Source: JAAYKM01 sp964408155
GTDB taxonomy: Bacteria; Desulfobacterota; Syntrophia; Syntrophales; JAAYKM01
Reading direction: 5' to 3'
Assembly: GCA_964408155.1 (NCBI GenBank)
Contig: CAYOYJ010000036.1
Coordinates: 1 to 18,629, forward strand
DNA: 18,629 nucleotides
Below the pieces are notes generated by a model. It was not told the origin of the DNA. It saw only the letters and a list, made by a program, of their open reading frames with translations, and ran no database searches. A program made the position numbers and the translations under genes. Below, piece after piece: positions 1 to 7,784 of this stretch (within the stretch, counting starts at the first letter, position 1; each line of letters opens with the position of its first letter).

Positions 1-322
1 ATTTGACACCTTTGCGCAGATGGGACAGGCTGATAAGTCGGTCCGGCGATATATCTCATGATTCAGCTAAGTAACCGACAACCTTGATGTCTTTATCGTA
101 TTTGACGAGACCATTGAAAATCCTACCGGAAATTTCGTGGGAACTGTTATCGGAGGACAGAATGGGAATCAGGTTCGAGGCGTCTCCGATAGAGCCTTCG
201 ACCATGATATCTCCATAGGCGGGTTTCCCTTCCCGGGAAAAGTTTTTTTGCGGCTCGGCAGACGAACTGCAACCACCGAGCATCAGTAACATCAGGATGA
301 TGAAAATGTAAGACCGCATCAT
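1..322 (-). pseudogene. Peptide ABC transporter substrate-binding lipoprotein, 5' part, interrupted by in-frame TGA
   Basis: The reading frame starts at 322 with a short hydrophobic signal peptide ending in a lipobox (LGGC, Cys18), so the product would be a lipoprotein. The following PAYGDIMVEGSIGDASNLIP and the FNGLVKYDKD segment are typical of the N-terminus of family-5 (oligopeptide/dipeptide) solute-binding proteins. The frame stops at a TGA (58-56) right after LAES. The same frame then continues as DISPDRLISLSHLRKGVK to the window edge, which aligns without a gap to the family pattern LAES-W-x-x-SPDGLxxxFHLRKGVK. The TGA therefore replaces the conserved Trp, a one-base change from TGG. 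Several nearby residues also differ from the usual pattern (R for G, S for F), which suggests decay rather than only a read error. The remainder of the gene lies outside the window. A sequencing error remains possible. Confidence 0.7.
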
Positions 323-431
323 ATCCTCGCTTTTCCAGAAAGATATATCGCTTCAAATAGCATATCAAAGGCAATTATGGAATGTGCGGATTGATGATTA
401 TGGGAAAAGGCCCGTTGCGGCCCCCCAAAAA

Positions 432-464
432 TGACCCGGAACAGGTCGTGCGTGGCTCGGGTCA
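432..464 (-). terminator. Possible intrinsic terminator of the envelope-protein operon
   Basis: A 7-bp inverted repeat (TGACCCG at 432-438, CGGGTCA at 458-464) lies just past the stop of the 492-1214 gene. Read on the minus strand it is followed by ATTTTT. The loop is long (19 nt), so the call is moderate. The remainder of the 323-491 gap shows nothing else I recognise. Confidence 0.4.
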
Positions 465-491
465 ATTAGAATGGAATGAATATCTTTTGAG

Positions 492-1214
492 TTATGGTTT
501 CCGGGGTTTTTTGAAAAAGAACTTCCAGCGGGCACTCTCAGCAATAACGTTGCTTTCCTTGTCAAATCCCTTAACGGACCAGAGGTATTTATTTCCGGGA
601 CAGAGGTATTCGGCTAGGACCGAAGGGGGAATCCGGTAGGATGCATCGCGGGTCATGGCAGAAAAACAGACTTCCTTCTCACCGGCTTTGAAAAAACTGA
701 TCAGATATGCGGAGGCCTTTTCTCTTTTTTCCCATTCAAAGAGGACGTCGGTGGGTATGCCTGCACCGTCCGCGGGTTTGATCAACGTCAGGGATTGTTT
801 GACGGGCGATTCGGTTCCCTTCACCCAGTACACCATTTCGGGTACCTCAAAAGAGGTTGCAGGACTGATGACTCTGAATTTAACGATGTGATATCCTGGA
901 TCGAAGGTCGGGAGATCCTGAACGTTCGATGTTGCGAGAGTGACCTTGCCGGCGGCGGGCACAAAACCGGTAACCCTCTCGATAATCAGACCGTCCACTT
1001 CCCAGTAGCCGCTGAGCATGCCGGAGCCGTTGTAATAGATGTCGGCATAAGCCGTGAGTCCCGTGTGGTTTCTCTGCACCATCACTTCATTCTGCCGTTG
1101 GGTATGATCGAAGTACAACTCGATCCGTTTGAGGGAAAAAGCCTCTGCATGTCCGGAGGCAAGAAAGATCAGCGTCAACACCAGCACCTGGAGCAATTTC
1201 GTGGCGACTTTCAT
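492..1214 (-). CDS. Secreted protein with C-terminal FN3-like domain (paralogue of upstream gene)
   Basis: 240 residues with a Sec signal peptide (about residues 1-25, LVLTLIFLASGHAEA). Residues 26-140 form a domain that is almost the same as residues 141-255 of the neighbouring 355-residue protein; 58 of the first 70 aligned residues are identical. Residues 141-233 look like an FN3/Ig-like beta-sandwich (FEWEKREKASAYLISF ... YLWSVKGFD). I do not recognise a named family for the first domain and assign no function. The start is supported by GAGGT upstream of the ATG. It is the last gene of a three-gene minus-strand operon, 39 bp after the paralogue. It lacks the N-terminal 115-residue extension of that paralogue, so it is either a shortened copy or the ancestral form. 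Probably periplasmic or surface exposed. Confidence 0.75.
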   Translation of the reverse strand: MKVATKLLQVLVLTLIFLASGHAEAFSLKRIELYFDHTQRQNEVMVQRNHTGLTAYADIYYNGSGMLSGYWEVDGLIIERVTGFVPAAGKVTLATSNVQDLPTFDPGYHIVKFRVISPATSFEVPEMVYWVKGTESPVKQSLTLIKPADGAGIPTDVLFEWEKREKASAYLISFFKAGEKEVCFSAMTRDASYRIPPSVLAEYLCPGNKYLWSVKGFDKESNVIAESARWKFFFKKPRKP

Positions 1215-1253
1215 TTTTTACCTCATTACCTTCATGGTTTTTAAGCAAGTAAA

Positions 1254-2321
1254 TTATGGTTTTGTCGCTTCCCTGAAAAAGAAACTGCGTGCACCGCTTT
1301 CGGCGATGACATTGTTTTCCGTATCATAACCCTTGACCGACCAGAGGAATTTCTTCCCGGCGACGAAGTATTGGGACAGAACCGGAGTGGGAATCCGATA
1401 AGCCGTGTCCCGGGTCAGGGCGGAGAAACAAACGGTTTTGTCATCTTCTTTGGCGAAGCTGATCAGGTACACGGCGGCTTTTTTCATCTTTTCCCAGGCG
1501 AAGGAAAAATCGGTGGAAATGTCCGCTCCATCCTGGGGGGTGGTCAAAACCAGTGATCGTTTGGCGGGTTCATCGGTCCCTTTGACCCAGTATACCATTT
1601 CCGGCACCTCAAAAGAGGTTTCCGGACTGGTAACGATAAATTTCACGATATGGTAACCCGGATCGAAGGTCGGAAGATCAGGAACGCTCGGCGTTGCCAG
1701 GGTAACCTTACCGCCGGACGGAACGAAACGGTGCACCCGTTCGATAATTAATCCGTCCACTTCCCAGTAACCATTGAGTATACCGGAGCCGTTATAGTAA
1801 ATATCGGCATAAGCCTTCAATCCCCGGTAGTTTCTCTGGACCATCACCTCGTTTTTCCGCTGCATGTGATCGAAGTAGAGTTCGATTCGTCTTAAAGAAA
1901 AGGCGGCAACACTGCCGGGGGTGATGTTGATTTTTAAACTGTGAAAGCCACCATTTAAAAAATTGCGTTCGTAGGTAAAGCTGTTGAACCCTCTCTGCAA
2001 TGCTCTTTCAACGACTGCCTGAGGAATGGTTAAAACTTCCGAAGCCAGAGCCGTGGTTGTTGTCAATGGCATATTCACCCGCCCGATGGAATCGCATGCC
2101 ATTAGCGATCCGGTAAGACAAAACTGCCCGTAGGGCGATGTGATCGTCGCACCTGCACCGGCCACGACAGGAAATGTATAGTGCAGTGCGACGGTAGTGG
2201 ACTGACCGTATGCCGCATTGACGGTGGCGGGTGTTGTTGAGGCCCCGTATGATGTTGAGTCAATGCTGAAACATGCCGTGATCAGCATGCAAATAAAGAG
2301 CAGGGTTTTTTTTGAGTGCAT
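1254..2321 (-). CDS. Secreted or lipid-anchored protein with FN3-like domain, longer paralogue
   Basis: 355 residues. The N-terminal hydrophobic segment ends in ITAC-F (Cys17), which fits a lipobox, so lipid anchoring is possible; ordinary Sec export is the alternative. Residues about 27-140 are a Ser/Thr/Ala-rich, beta-like region (TVNAAYGQSTTVALHYTFPV) absent from the downstream paralogue. Residues 141-255 are the shared domain (FSLRRIELYFDH, YADIYYNGSG, GYWEVDGLIIERV, EVPEMVYWVKGT). Residues 256-348 are an FN3-like domain (FAWEKMKKAAVYLISF, FLWSVKGYD). The gene starts 9 bp after the stop of the beta-barrel gene; the GAGGT ribosome site overlaps that stop, so translation is probably coupled. 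Function unknown; co-expression suggests a role with the outer-membrane protein. Confidence 0.75.
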   Translation of the reverse strand: MHSKKTLLFICMLITACFSIDSTSYGASTTPATVNAAYGQSTTVALHYTFPVVAGAGATITSPYGQFCLTGSLMACDSIGRVNMPLTTTTALASEVLTIPQAVVERALQRGFNSFTYERNFLNGGFHSLKINITPGSVAAFSLRRIELYFDHMQRKNEVMVQRNYRGLKAYADIYYNGSGILNGYWEVDGLIIERVHRFVPSGGKVTLATPSVPDLPTFDPGYHIVKFIVTSPETSFEVPEMVYWVKGTDEPAKRSLVLTTPQDGADISTDFSFAWEKMKKAAVYLISFAKEDDKTVCFSALTRDTAYRIPTPVLSQYFVAGKKFLWSVKGYDTENNVIAESGARSFFFREATKP

Positions 2322-2330
2322 GGATTTACC

Positions 2331-4292
2331 TCACAGTCCGAATTTTGCATTGATTTCGAAGGCCAGAAAAATAGTAAAATCACTGGTCTCCGCGTCGACC
2401 ACCTTATCCTTGGTCTTCTGATAGTTTCCCTTGAGGGCAATGGTGGGGTTGAAGTAGGGCGGAAAAAACTGTTTCAAACTGTAAGCCAGTCGTGTATTCA
2501 CGGTGGTCGTTTCCGTGTCGATGCTGTCGTCGGTGGCATCCGCCACGACATAGCTGGCCATCAGATCCCAAAAAATCAGGTCTTTAATGGGTTGTGAACG
2601 CAGATCAAGGGTCGTGGTATATGTATCCGTTCTGACATCGGTATCTTCGTTTTTCTGCTGGACCAGATTGGGAACCAGGCTGATGGTCCAGTTTTCGACC
2701 GGTGTCAGGGTCAGGGTGAAGGTGTAGTTCCCGGTGGACGTATCGAGATCGGCGCCGGTTTTATCATTCATGTAGGTATAGGTCGCTTGAAGGCCGGTGC
2801 TCCATTTTTCACGGACATAACCGATCTTGCCGGTGATGGAATCGGTCATGGTATCGACGGGATCAAATCCCGTCGGTTCATCCTTGGTCTTGACAACTTC
2901 ATACTGAACCGAAAAGCCCATGGGTACCTGGGCAAACCGGCTGTAGTGATAATCCAGCGAAAGGGGAATGCTGGTCGTTCTGGGCATGATCGACAAGTCA
3001 TCCACGTTATCCCGGAAGACTGAAGCCAGAATGCTCAGACTGTGGTTGGTGAACATGGCATTGCCTGCGAAATAGATTCCCTCCCGGTCCTTCGTCCCCC
3101 CCTGCAGGGCGATGCTCTCGTAATCGCGGCCGAAATATTCATATTTCAGATCATAGGTGTACTGGTTCACCGCTCCGCTCAGATCAACGCGCCAGGCGGT
3201 ATCGCTGACCTCGTCGAATGCGTCGGCGTCGTCAAAATCGTATTGGCTGTAGGCCGCTTCGAAATCAGCGATCAACATCGCCGGAATGATCTGGGAGGTG
3301 ACCTGAAGACTTGCCACATCGCCGGTCCGACGGCCGGTTTCAATGCCGGAGATGCCGTAGGTGAGGGTCGAATCATCCTCGCCGGTCAGGAATGTTGCTT
3401 TCACATCGGTCCGGATGCCAGGCAGGGATAGACTGGCGGAACCGCCGGTGATCTGGCTGTCCTCCTCGTATCTCAGCCCCCAGGTATTTCTGACTCCATA
3501 GATGGCCGGCGCCCGGACGGTGAAAAAAGACAGGGCCCCGTTGCCGTAACCCAGATTGATTTTTAATCCGCGCCGGAGAAGACTCTGGACGGTGAACGGG
3601 GTTTCGCTCACCGAGACGTCTCCAAATTCCGCCTTGGCCTGCAGTTGATCCCCCTTGTGTTCACCTCTGAGGACAAAACTTCGCAGGTCCAGGCCCTTTT
3701 CCACCGATCCCGTGCCTAAAGGCTTATCCTGTTCCACATAGACGGGGGAGGCTTCAAAAGAAAATTCATTGGCGCCTTCCCGGATCTTGCCCTGGACCGC
3801 TCCCTCGACCGTCACGGCGTTATAAGGGGTTGTGCCGTCGTGGGCGTCTTTCCTCAATGTTGTGGTGTAAATCCCTGTCATGTCGGCGCTGACGCCGGCT
3901 TCTTCAAGGGTTTTCGTGTGACGGGTTTTAAAAGAAAGCACACCCTGCAGCGCATTACCCGCCGTATCCGTCGCCGAAATCGTCAGTTCGTGGTTCCCCG
4001 GTGCAATCAGAAATACCGGTTTGTAGCTAAATCCGTTTTCTGCCGGGGTAATCATGGGCGTGATATCGGTGCCGTCGAGTAAGACGGTCAGGCTTCCGGG
4101 AGCCGGAGGGGATGTGAAGAAAACCCGGATTTCGGGTTTTTTCCCGATTACTTCTTCATTGGGAGCGGGAGAAGAGGATAAGATCCAGGCGCTTCCCGTA
4201 TCCGTGACAGGCGCTGTTTCCTCCTGGGCATACGCGGGAGCCGGGGGTAAAAAAAACAGAACCACACACAGAAATAACCAACAGGTTTTCAT
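2331..4292 (-). CDS. Outer-membrane beta-barrel protein with N-terminal Ig-like domain
   Basis: 653 residues from the ATG at 4292. An ORF scan extends the frame to 4442, but AAGGAG sits just before 4292, the protein then begins with a clean signal peptide (MKTCWLFLCVVLFFLPPAPAYA), and a promoter-like -10 element covers 4438-4443. After the signal peptide come about 100 residues resembling a bacterial Ig-like domain (SSSPAPNEEVIGKKPEIRVFF ... PGNHELTISATDTAGN). The rest is a long series of alternating polar/hydrophobic strands with Tyr, Thr and Asp-rich turns, ending AFEINAKFGL, as expected for a large outer-membrane barrel, although the last residue is Leu rather than the usual Phe. No TonB box or plug is seen. 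First gene of the operon with the two FN3-like secreted proteins. Could be a surface organiser or secretion pore; the exact role is unknown. Confidence 0.7.
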   Translation of the reverse strand: MKTCWLFLCVVLFFLPPAPAYAQEETAPVTDTGSAWILSSSPAPNEEVIGKKPEIRVFFTSPPAPGSLTVLLDGTDITPMITPAENGFSYKPVFLIAPGNHELTISATDTAGNALQGVLSFKTRHTKTLEEAGVSADMTGIYTTTLRKDAHDGTTPYNAVTVEGAVQGKIREGANEFSFEASPVYVEQDKPLGTGSVEKGLDLRSFVLRGEHKGDQLQAKAEFGDVSVSETPFTVQSLLRRGLKINLGYGNGALSFFTVRAPAIYGVRNTWGLRYEEDSQITGGSASLSLPGIRTDVKATFLTGEDDSTLTYGISGIETGRRTGDVASLQVTSQIIPAMLIADFEAAYSQYDFDDADAFDEVSDTAWRVDLSGAVNQYTYDLKYEYFGRDYESIALQGGTKDREGIYFAGNAMFTNHSLSILASVFRDNVDDLSIMPRTTSIPLSLDYHYSRFAQVPMGFSVQYEVVKTKDEPTGFDPVDTMTDSITGKIGYVREKWSTGLQATYTYMNDKTGADLDTSTGNYTFTLTLTPVENWTISLVPNLVQQKNEDTDVRTDTYTTTLDLRSQPIKDLIFWDLMASYVVADATDDSIDTETTTVNTRLAYSLKQFFPPYFNPTIALKGNYQKTKDKVVDAETSDFTIFLAFEINAKFGL

Positions 4293-4437
4293 GTCTGCTC
4301 CTTTTCCTGTTTTCTTGTTTGCGGTGCGACTCTTGCGATTGCCGTGCTCATCGTGCATCCGGGGTTCCTTTCCATCCGGAAACAGGTGATGAGATGAGTC
4401 TACATTTCCATGACTTATGAAAGATACGATTTGGTTA
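4293..4437 (-). other. Predicted 5' leader of the envelope operon
   Basis: About 140 nt between the predicted promoter and the start at 4292. It contains a short stem-loop (TCCGG at 4358-4362 with CCGGA at 4376-4380). The six-frame translation through it is polar and unlike a signal peptide, so I regard it as untranslated. No known riboswitch fold is complete here. Confidence 0.3.
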
Positions 4438-4466
4438 TTCATACACCGCCGCGAGCGATTTGTAAA
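4438..4466 (-). promoter_or_regulatory. Possible sigma-70-type promoter for the envelope operon
   Basis: On the minus strand TTTACA (4466-4461, 5 of 6 to TTGACA) is followed after exactly 17 nt by TATGAA (4443-4438, 4 of 6 to TATAAT). Placement upstream of the chosen start at 4292 is sensible. Short motifs like this arise by chance. Confidence 0.35.
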
Positions 4467-4649
4467 TTGTTAATCTGCCTTGAAGATGGCGCAAACAGCC
4501 TGAAAAATCTGACTAATCGTACTAAAAAACATAACACCAAGCTTGTTCCGACGAGAAAGAGTCGTTCTGTACGGTCGGATTGATTCGTGATAAACTTGAC
4601 TTGTAGAAAAAAGAAATCCACGCGGGGTCATTGCTTTCACGTTCATCTG

Positions 4650-4678
4650 TTGACAGAAAAAACGGCAAGTCAGATATT
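4650..4678 (+). promoter_or_regulatory. Promoter-like motif overlapping the YihY-fusion start region
   Basis: A perfect TTGACA (4650-4655) with a 17-nt spacer to GATATT (4673-4678, 4 of 6). If used, transcription would begin at about 4686, inside the 4680 start, and would require the ATG at 4743. This conflict leaves both the promoter and the start open. Confidence 0.25.
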
Positions 4679-4679
4679 T

Positions 4680-6218
4680 ATGAATCAAAACGTAAACGCG
4701 AATTTTAGCGAGTCGCCCTCTTACCCCACGCTGTTCGGTTTCATGGCGGCCGGATTGAAAGACACCTTGAGCGATGCCATTGCTCACTACCGGGAAAACG
4801 GTGACGTCAACCAGGCCGCGGCGATTGCCCTGTATGCGATTCTTTCCTTCATCCCTCTGTTCATCCTGACCATGCTGGTGATCAGCCATGTCTTCGGCGC
4901 CCACCCGGAGATACAGCAGGAGATGCTGAACGGTTTCCGAAATTTTCATCCCTTCTTTTCCGCGGAATTGATGAACCAGTTGGGTCGTATTGAGGGAAAG
5001 CGGCAGTTGCTGGGATGGGTGGGTTTCCTCAGCCTGATCTGGTCCGCCGCCATGATTTTTGGTGTCATGGAAACAACCCTGAACATGATTTTCCGCTCCT
5101 CGTCGCCGCGAAACTATTTTTTGTCCAAACTCCTTGCCCTGGCCATGATTCCCCTGGCCTGGATAGTCGGCATCGCCAGTGTGGTTGTCACTTATCTGGC
5201 CACCCTGTTGATGGAACAGACCCCTTTCCATGACCTCGTGCCTGGCGGTATATCCCTGCTCAACGGTTTGGTGCTGGGTTATCTCGTTCCGTTTTTGATC
5301 GTGGTTCTCTTTACGATGGCAATCTACCGGATGATACCGGCCCGGAAAATCACGCTTATGAGTACTCTGATCGGCAGTATGGCCTTTGCCGTCCTGATGG
5401 AGCTGGCCAAACACCTCTTTACCTGGTACATCGCCCATTACACGCGCTACAATGTGATCTTCGGTTCTCTTGAAACCGTCGTGATCCTGGTGATCTGGGT
5501 CTTTTACGCAGCCATCATTTTTCTCTTCTGCGCGGAACTGATTGCCTCCTACGAAAGGCGGGATCTGATTCTGCTGGAAAAAGCTTTTTTGAAAAAAGAA
5601 ACCGCGACCGGACGCCTTGATGCACGTCTCTACCGGAAATTCGGCCGCTTTTACCCCCGGGGAACCTATCTTTTCCGTGAAGGAGATTCGGGACGGGAGA
5701 TGTTCTATGTTCTCGACGGCTCTGTCCGGGTGGAAAAGGAGGCGGATCTGGTCAAAAAGACTCTGGCGGAACTCGGGCCGGGTGAATATGCCGGGGAAAT
5801 GGCGGCTTTGATCGAAGCCCCCCGGACGGCATCCGTCGTTGCCATGGAGGACAGCCGGATTGCCGTCATCGATGACCTGACCTTTCGTAATCTTCTGCGG
5901 GAGAGCGAACAGATTGCCCTGTTCATGCTCCAGGAATTTTCACGGCGCATCAGACATACCAATGACGCCCTGGATAACCTGACCCAGTCCTGGACCCGGC
6001 TCATGGCGGTTCTTTTTTTCTATGCAGCCTGGCCTCTGGAAGGCGACCGGGACCCGGCAGTCGAGCTGGCAGTCTGTACCGGAAAAGACCTGAATGACAT
6101 CCGGGAAGTCATCGACGCCCTCGCCGAAGCGGGGCTTCTGACCCTGGAGGGCGGGGTGGTCAAAGCATTCCGGAAAGAGTTGGTCTGGGACTACTTCTGC
6201 CGTTCCTCTGCCAGCTAA
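4680..6218 (+). CDS. YihY/BrkB-family inner-membrane protein fused to a cyclic-nucleotide-binding domain
   Basis: 512 residues from the ATG at 4680; a GTG at 4587 is also in frame, and neither has a clear ribosome site, so the start is uncertain (a further ATG lies at 4743). Residues about 20-300 form a YihY/BrkB membrane domain with about six hydrophobic segments (AAAIALYAILSFIPLFILTM, LIWSAAMIFGVMETTLNMIF, VVILVIWVFYAAIIFLFCAE). From about residue 319 a Crp-type nucleotide-binding domain follows (FYPRGTYLFREGDSGREMFY) with a phosphate-binding-cassette-like GEMAALIEAPRTASVVA near residue 372. The last about 95 residues resemble the helical and winged-helix tail of Crp proteins (IDALAEAGLLTLEGG) but may not bind DNA. 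YihY proteins were once mislabelled RNase BN; their true role is unsettled. A nucleotide ligand controlling a membrane domain is the natural inference. The gene is divergent from the envelope operon and converges on the radical SAM gene with an 11-bp gap. Confidence 0.85.
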   Translation: MNQNVNANFSESPSYPTLFGFMAAGLKDTLSDAIAHYRENGDVNQAAAIALYAILSFIPLFILTMLVISHVFGAHPEIQQEMLNGFRNFHPFFSAELMNQLGRIEGKRQLLGWVGFLSLIWSAAMIFGVMETTLNMIFRSSSPRNYFLSKLLALAMIPLAWIVGIASVVVTYLATLLMEQTPFHDLVPGGISLLNGLVLGYLVPFLIVVLFTMAIYRMIPARKITLMSTLIGSMAFAVLMELAKHLFTWYIAHYTRYNVIFGSLETVVILVIWVFYAAIIFLFCAELIASYERRDLILLEKAFLKKETATGRLDARLYRKFGRFYPRGTYLFREGDSGREMFYVLDGSVRVEKEADLVKKTLAELGPGEYAGEMAALIEAPRTASVVAMEDSRIAVIDDLTFRNLLRESEQIALFMLQEFSRRIRHTNDALDNLTQSWTRLMAVLFFYAAWPLEGDRDPAVELAVCTGKDLNDIREVIDALAEAGLLTLEGGVVKAFRKELVWDYFCRSSAS

Positions 6219-6229
6219 AATGAGGCAGC

Positions 6230-7759
6230 TTACGTTTTCCTCGCCATGAGAAACAGAGGTGCATGATTGGACGTAAAAGACGCAGGGTCGCGCCGCAAGA
6301 TGGGCGCAATGGCCGGATGGCGCTTGAATTCCCGGTCCAGAAACCGCCGGACTTGATCACGATTCCATCCATGGGGATGCCGGAAGTTGAGATAAAGGGA
6401 CAGATCACCCTCATAGAAGGGCAATGTTTCCAGTTCTTCCGCTTCTTGACTGAAGGCGGGCAGGTTGAAGATCGCCACATTGAGAAAATCGATCCAGCTT
6501 TTATGGCCGCTGACAAACGCCATCGTCCGGCCTGCCGCTTCCGCCGTTTCCGCAGGAGTTCCGAAGAGGAGATAGACATAGGTGCCCACGCCGGCGTTGT
6601 GAAGCTGTTTTAAACTCTGCGAAGCCCCCTCCAACTCAATCCCCTTCTTCAAGCTATCCAGCACGTTTTGGTCTCCTGATTCCAGACCCAGTTTCAGCAT
6701 GACACAGCCGGACGCCTTCAGGGCTCGACAGAAATCAGGATCACGCAGTTCGGTTGTGAATCGGGCAAAACCATACCAGGGGACACCCGGCGGGTCTTTG
6801 ATAAGCGCTTGGAGCAGAGGCGGACTCAAGGCGTTATCGAGAAAGTGAATCAGAATGGGGTGGGTTGCTGCAATTAAGGTTTGCAAGTTCGGCGGTACTT
6901 GTCCGGGGGGAGTGGGGCAGTAGGTCGAATCCTCCGCTTTTTCCGGGCAGAAAGCACAGCGCCGCCACCAGCACCCCCGGGAAGCGCTGTAGGGAAGGAT
7001 GAAGCCCGGCGCCAGGTAATCCTGGCGGGGAAATTCGCTGTAATCGGGAAGGTTTCCGTCCTGCTGGATGTCCAAGGATAGAAGATCGGCCAGAAAGGGC
7101 TCTCCAGGCCCGGTTACCAGATCGTCCACCCAGCCCTCAAAAGGACTGTGCCAGTCCGGACGGCTCAGCCACGATGTGATCAGTCCGCCGCCCAGGACGA
7201 TTTTCTTTTTTGGGTGGTGTTTCCGGAGCCAGCCGATGATGGCGAACGTACATAGGGCTTGGGGAAGATAATTTAGGGAAATCCCGATCGTCCGGGGATT
7301 CTTTGTCTCGATCAGCAAAGAGAGGCGCGGGGCGAAGAAAGGATAAAAGGGATTTCCTTCCGGGGTTTTTGCCGCCTGGATCAAATCGGCGCTGCGGATC
7401 GGTAACAGATTTGCGTCTTCGTAATCGGTCAGAGAAAGCCGGACGCCGGTTTGACTGGCCCGTGTGGCCAGGACGCGCTTCAGGGACCGCACGGCGCTGC
7501 CGTGGCGATCAAATTGGCGGTAAGTTTTCCAGAGGGAGAGTTGCGCCAGGTGGGCCGTCCGATTTTTCAGCGCCCGCCGTGTCCACGTATCGTCTGTTGC
7601 CTTGGAATGATGCGTGGTTTCAAGCAGATAACGCAGACATTCCAGATTGAGATCGACGACCTGACAAGGGTAGTGCCGACTGCGGAGAAATCCCGCCAGG
7701 CCGGCGATGCCCGCCGGGGCTTCGCAGGGCCGGACAACAGGGGGGTGAATCAGCAGCAT
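6230..7759 (-). CDS. B12-binding-type radical SAM protein
   Basis: 509 residues. The N-terminus (MLLIHPPVVRPCEAPAGIAGLAGFLR) and the IVLGGGLIT segment near residue 187 are typical of the cobalamin-binding half of BchE/methylase-type radical SAM enzymes, but I see no clear DxHxxG cobalamin motif, so B12 use is doubtful. The iron-sulfur motif is SRGCWWRRCAFC with Cys263, Cys268 and Cys271, spaced CX4CX2C rather than the canonical CX3CX2C; similar RGCxWxxCxFC forms occur in this class. A radical-SAM barrel follows (VMLKLGLESGDQNVLDSLKKGI, GVGTYVYLLFGTP). The gene starts 25 bp after malic enzyme and is likely co-transcribed with it, without an obvious functional link. The substrate cannot be named from sequence. 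No strong ribosome site is visible before the ATG. Confidence 0.85.
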   Translation of the reverse strand: MLLIHPPVVRPCEAPAGIAGLAGFLRSRHYPCQVVDLNLECLRYLLETTHHSKATDDTWTRRALKNRTAHLAQLSLWKTYRQFDRHGSAVRSLKRVLATRASQTGVRLSLTDYEDANLLPIRSADLIQAAKTPEGNPFYPFFAPRLSLLIETKNPRTIGISLNYLPQALCTFAIIGWLRKHHPKKKIVLGGGLITSWLSRPDWHSPFEGWVDDLVTGPGEPFLADLLSLDIQQDGNLPDYSEFPRQDYLAPGFILPYSASRGCWWRRCAFCPEKAEDSTYCPTPPGQVPPNLQTLIAATHPILIHFLDNALSPPLLQALIKDPPGVPWYGFARFTTELRDPDFCRALKASGCVMLKLGLESGDQNVLDSLKKGIELEGASQSLKQLHNAGVGTYVYLLFGTPAETAEAAGRTMAFVSGHKSWIDFLNVAIFNLPAFSQEAEELETLPFYEGDLSLYLNFRHPHGWNRDQVRRFLDREFKRHPAIAPILRRDPASFTSNHAPLFLMARKT

Positions 7760-7784
7760 CGGGACGTGTTTCCGGGGCCTGGAT

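Noticed and set aside
1..58. A second selenocysteine codon (TGA 58-56) in the peptide-binding protein
   Set aside because: The position is Trp in the family and no convincing hairpin with a G-containing loop follows at SECIS distance.
4293..4350. A cyclic-di-GMP riboswitch before the outer-membrane gene, prompted by GGCAA and CGCAAA on the minus strand
   Set aside because: The pairing arms and the second half of the fold are missing; only about 30 nt remain before the start codon.
4293..4442. N-terminal 50-residue extension of the beta-barrel protein
   Set aside because: It would bury the signal peptide; AAGGAG precedes the ATG at 4292 and a promoter-like -10 overlaps 4442.
4470..5438. Minus-strand open frame of 322 codons opposite the YihY fusion
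   Set aside because: His/Gln/Gly-rich translation typical of an antisense shadow; the plus-strand protein is clearly real.
6203..6232. Terminator CTGCC...GGCAG between the convergent YihY-fusion and radical SAM genes
   Set aside because: Only 5 bp, overlaps both coding ends, and has no proper T run on either strand.
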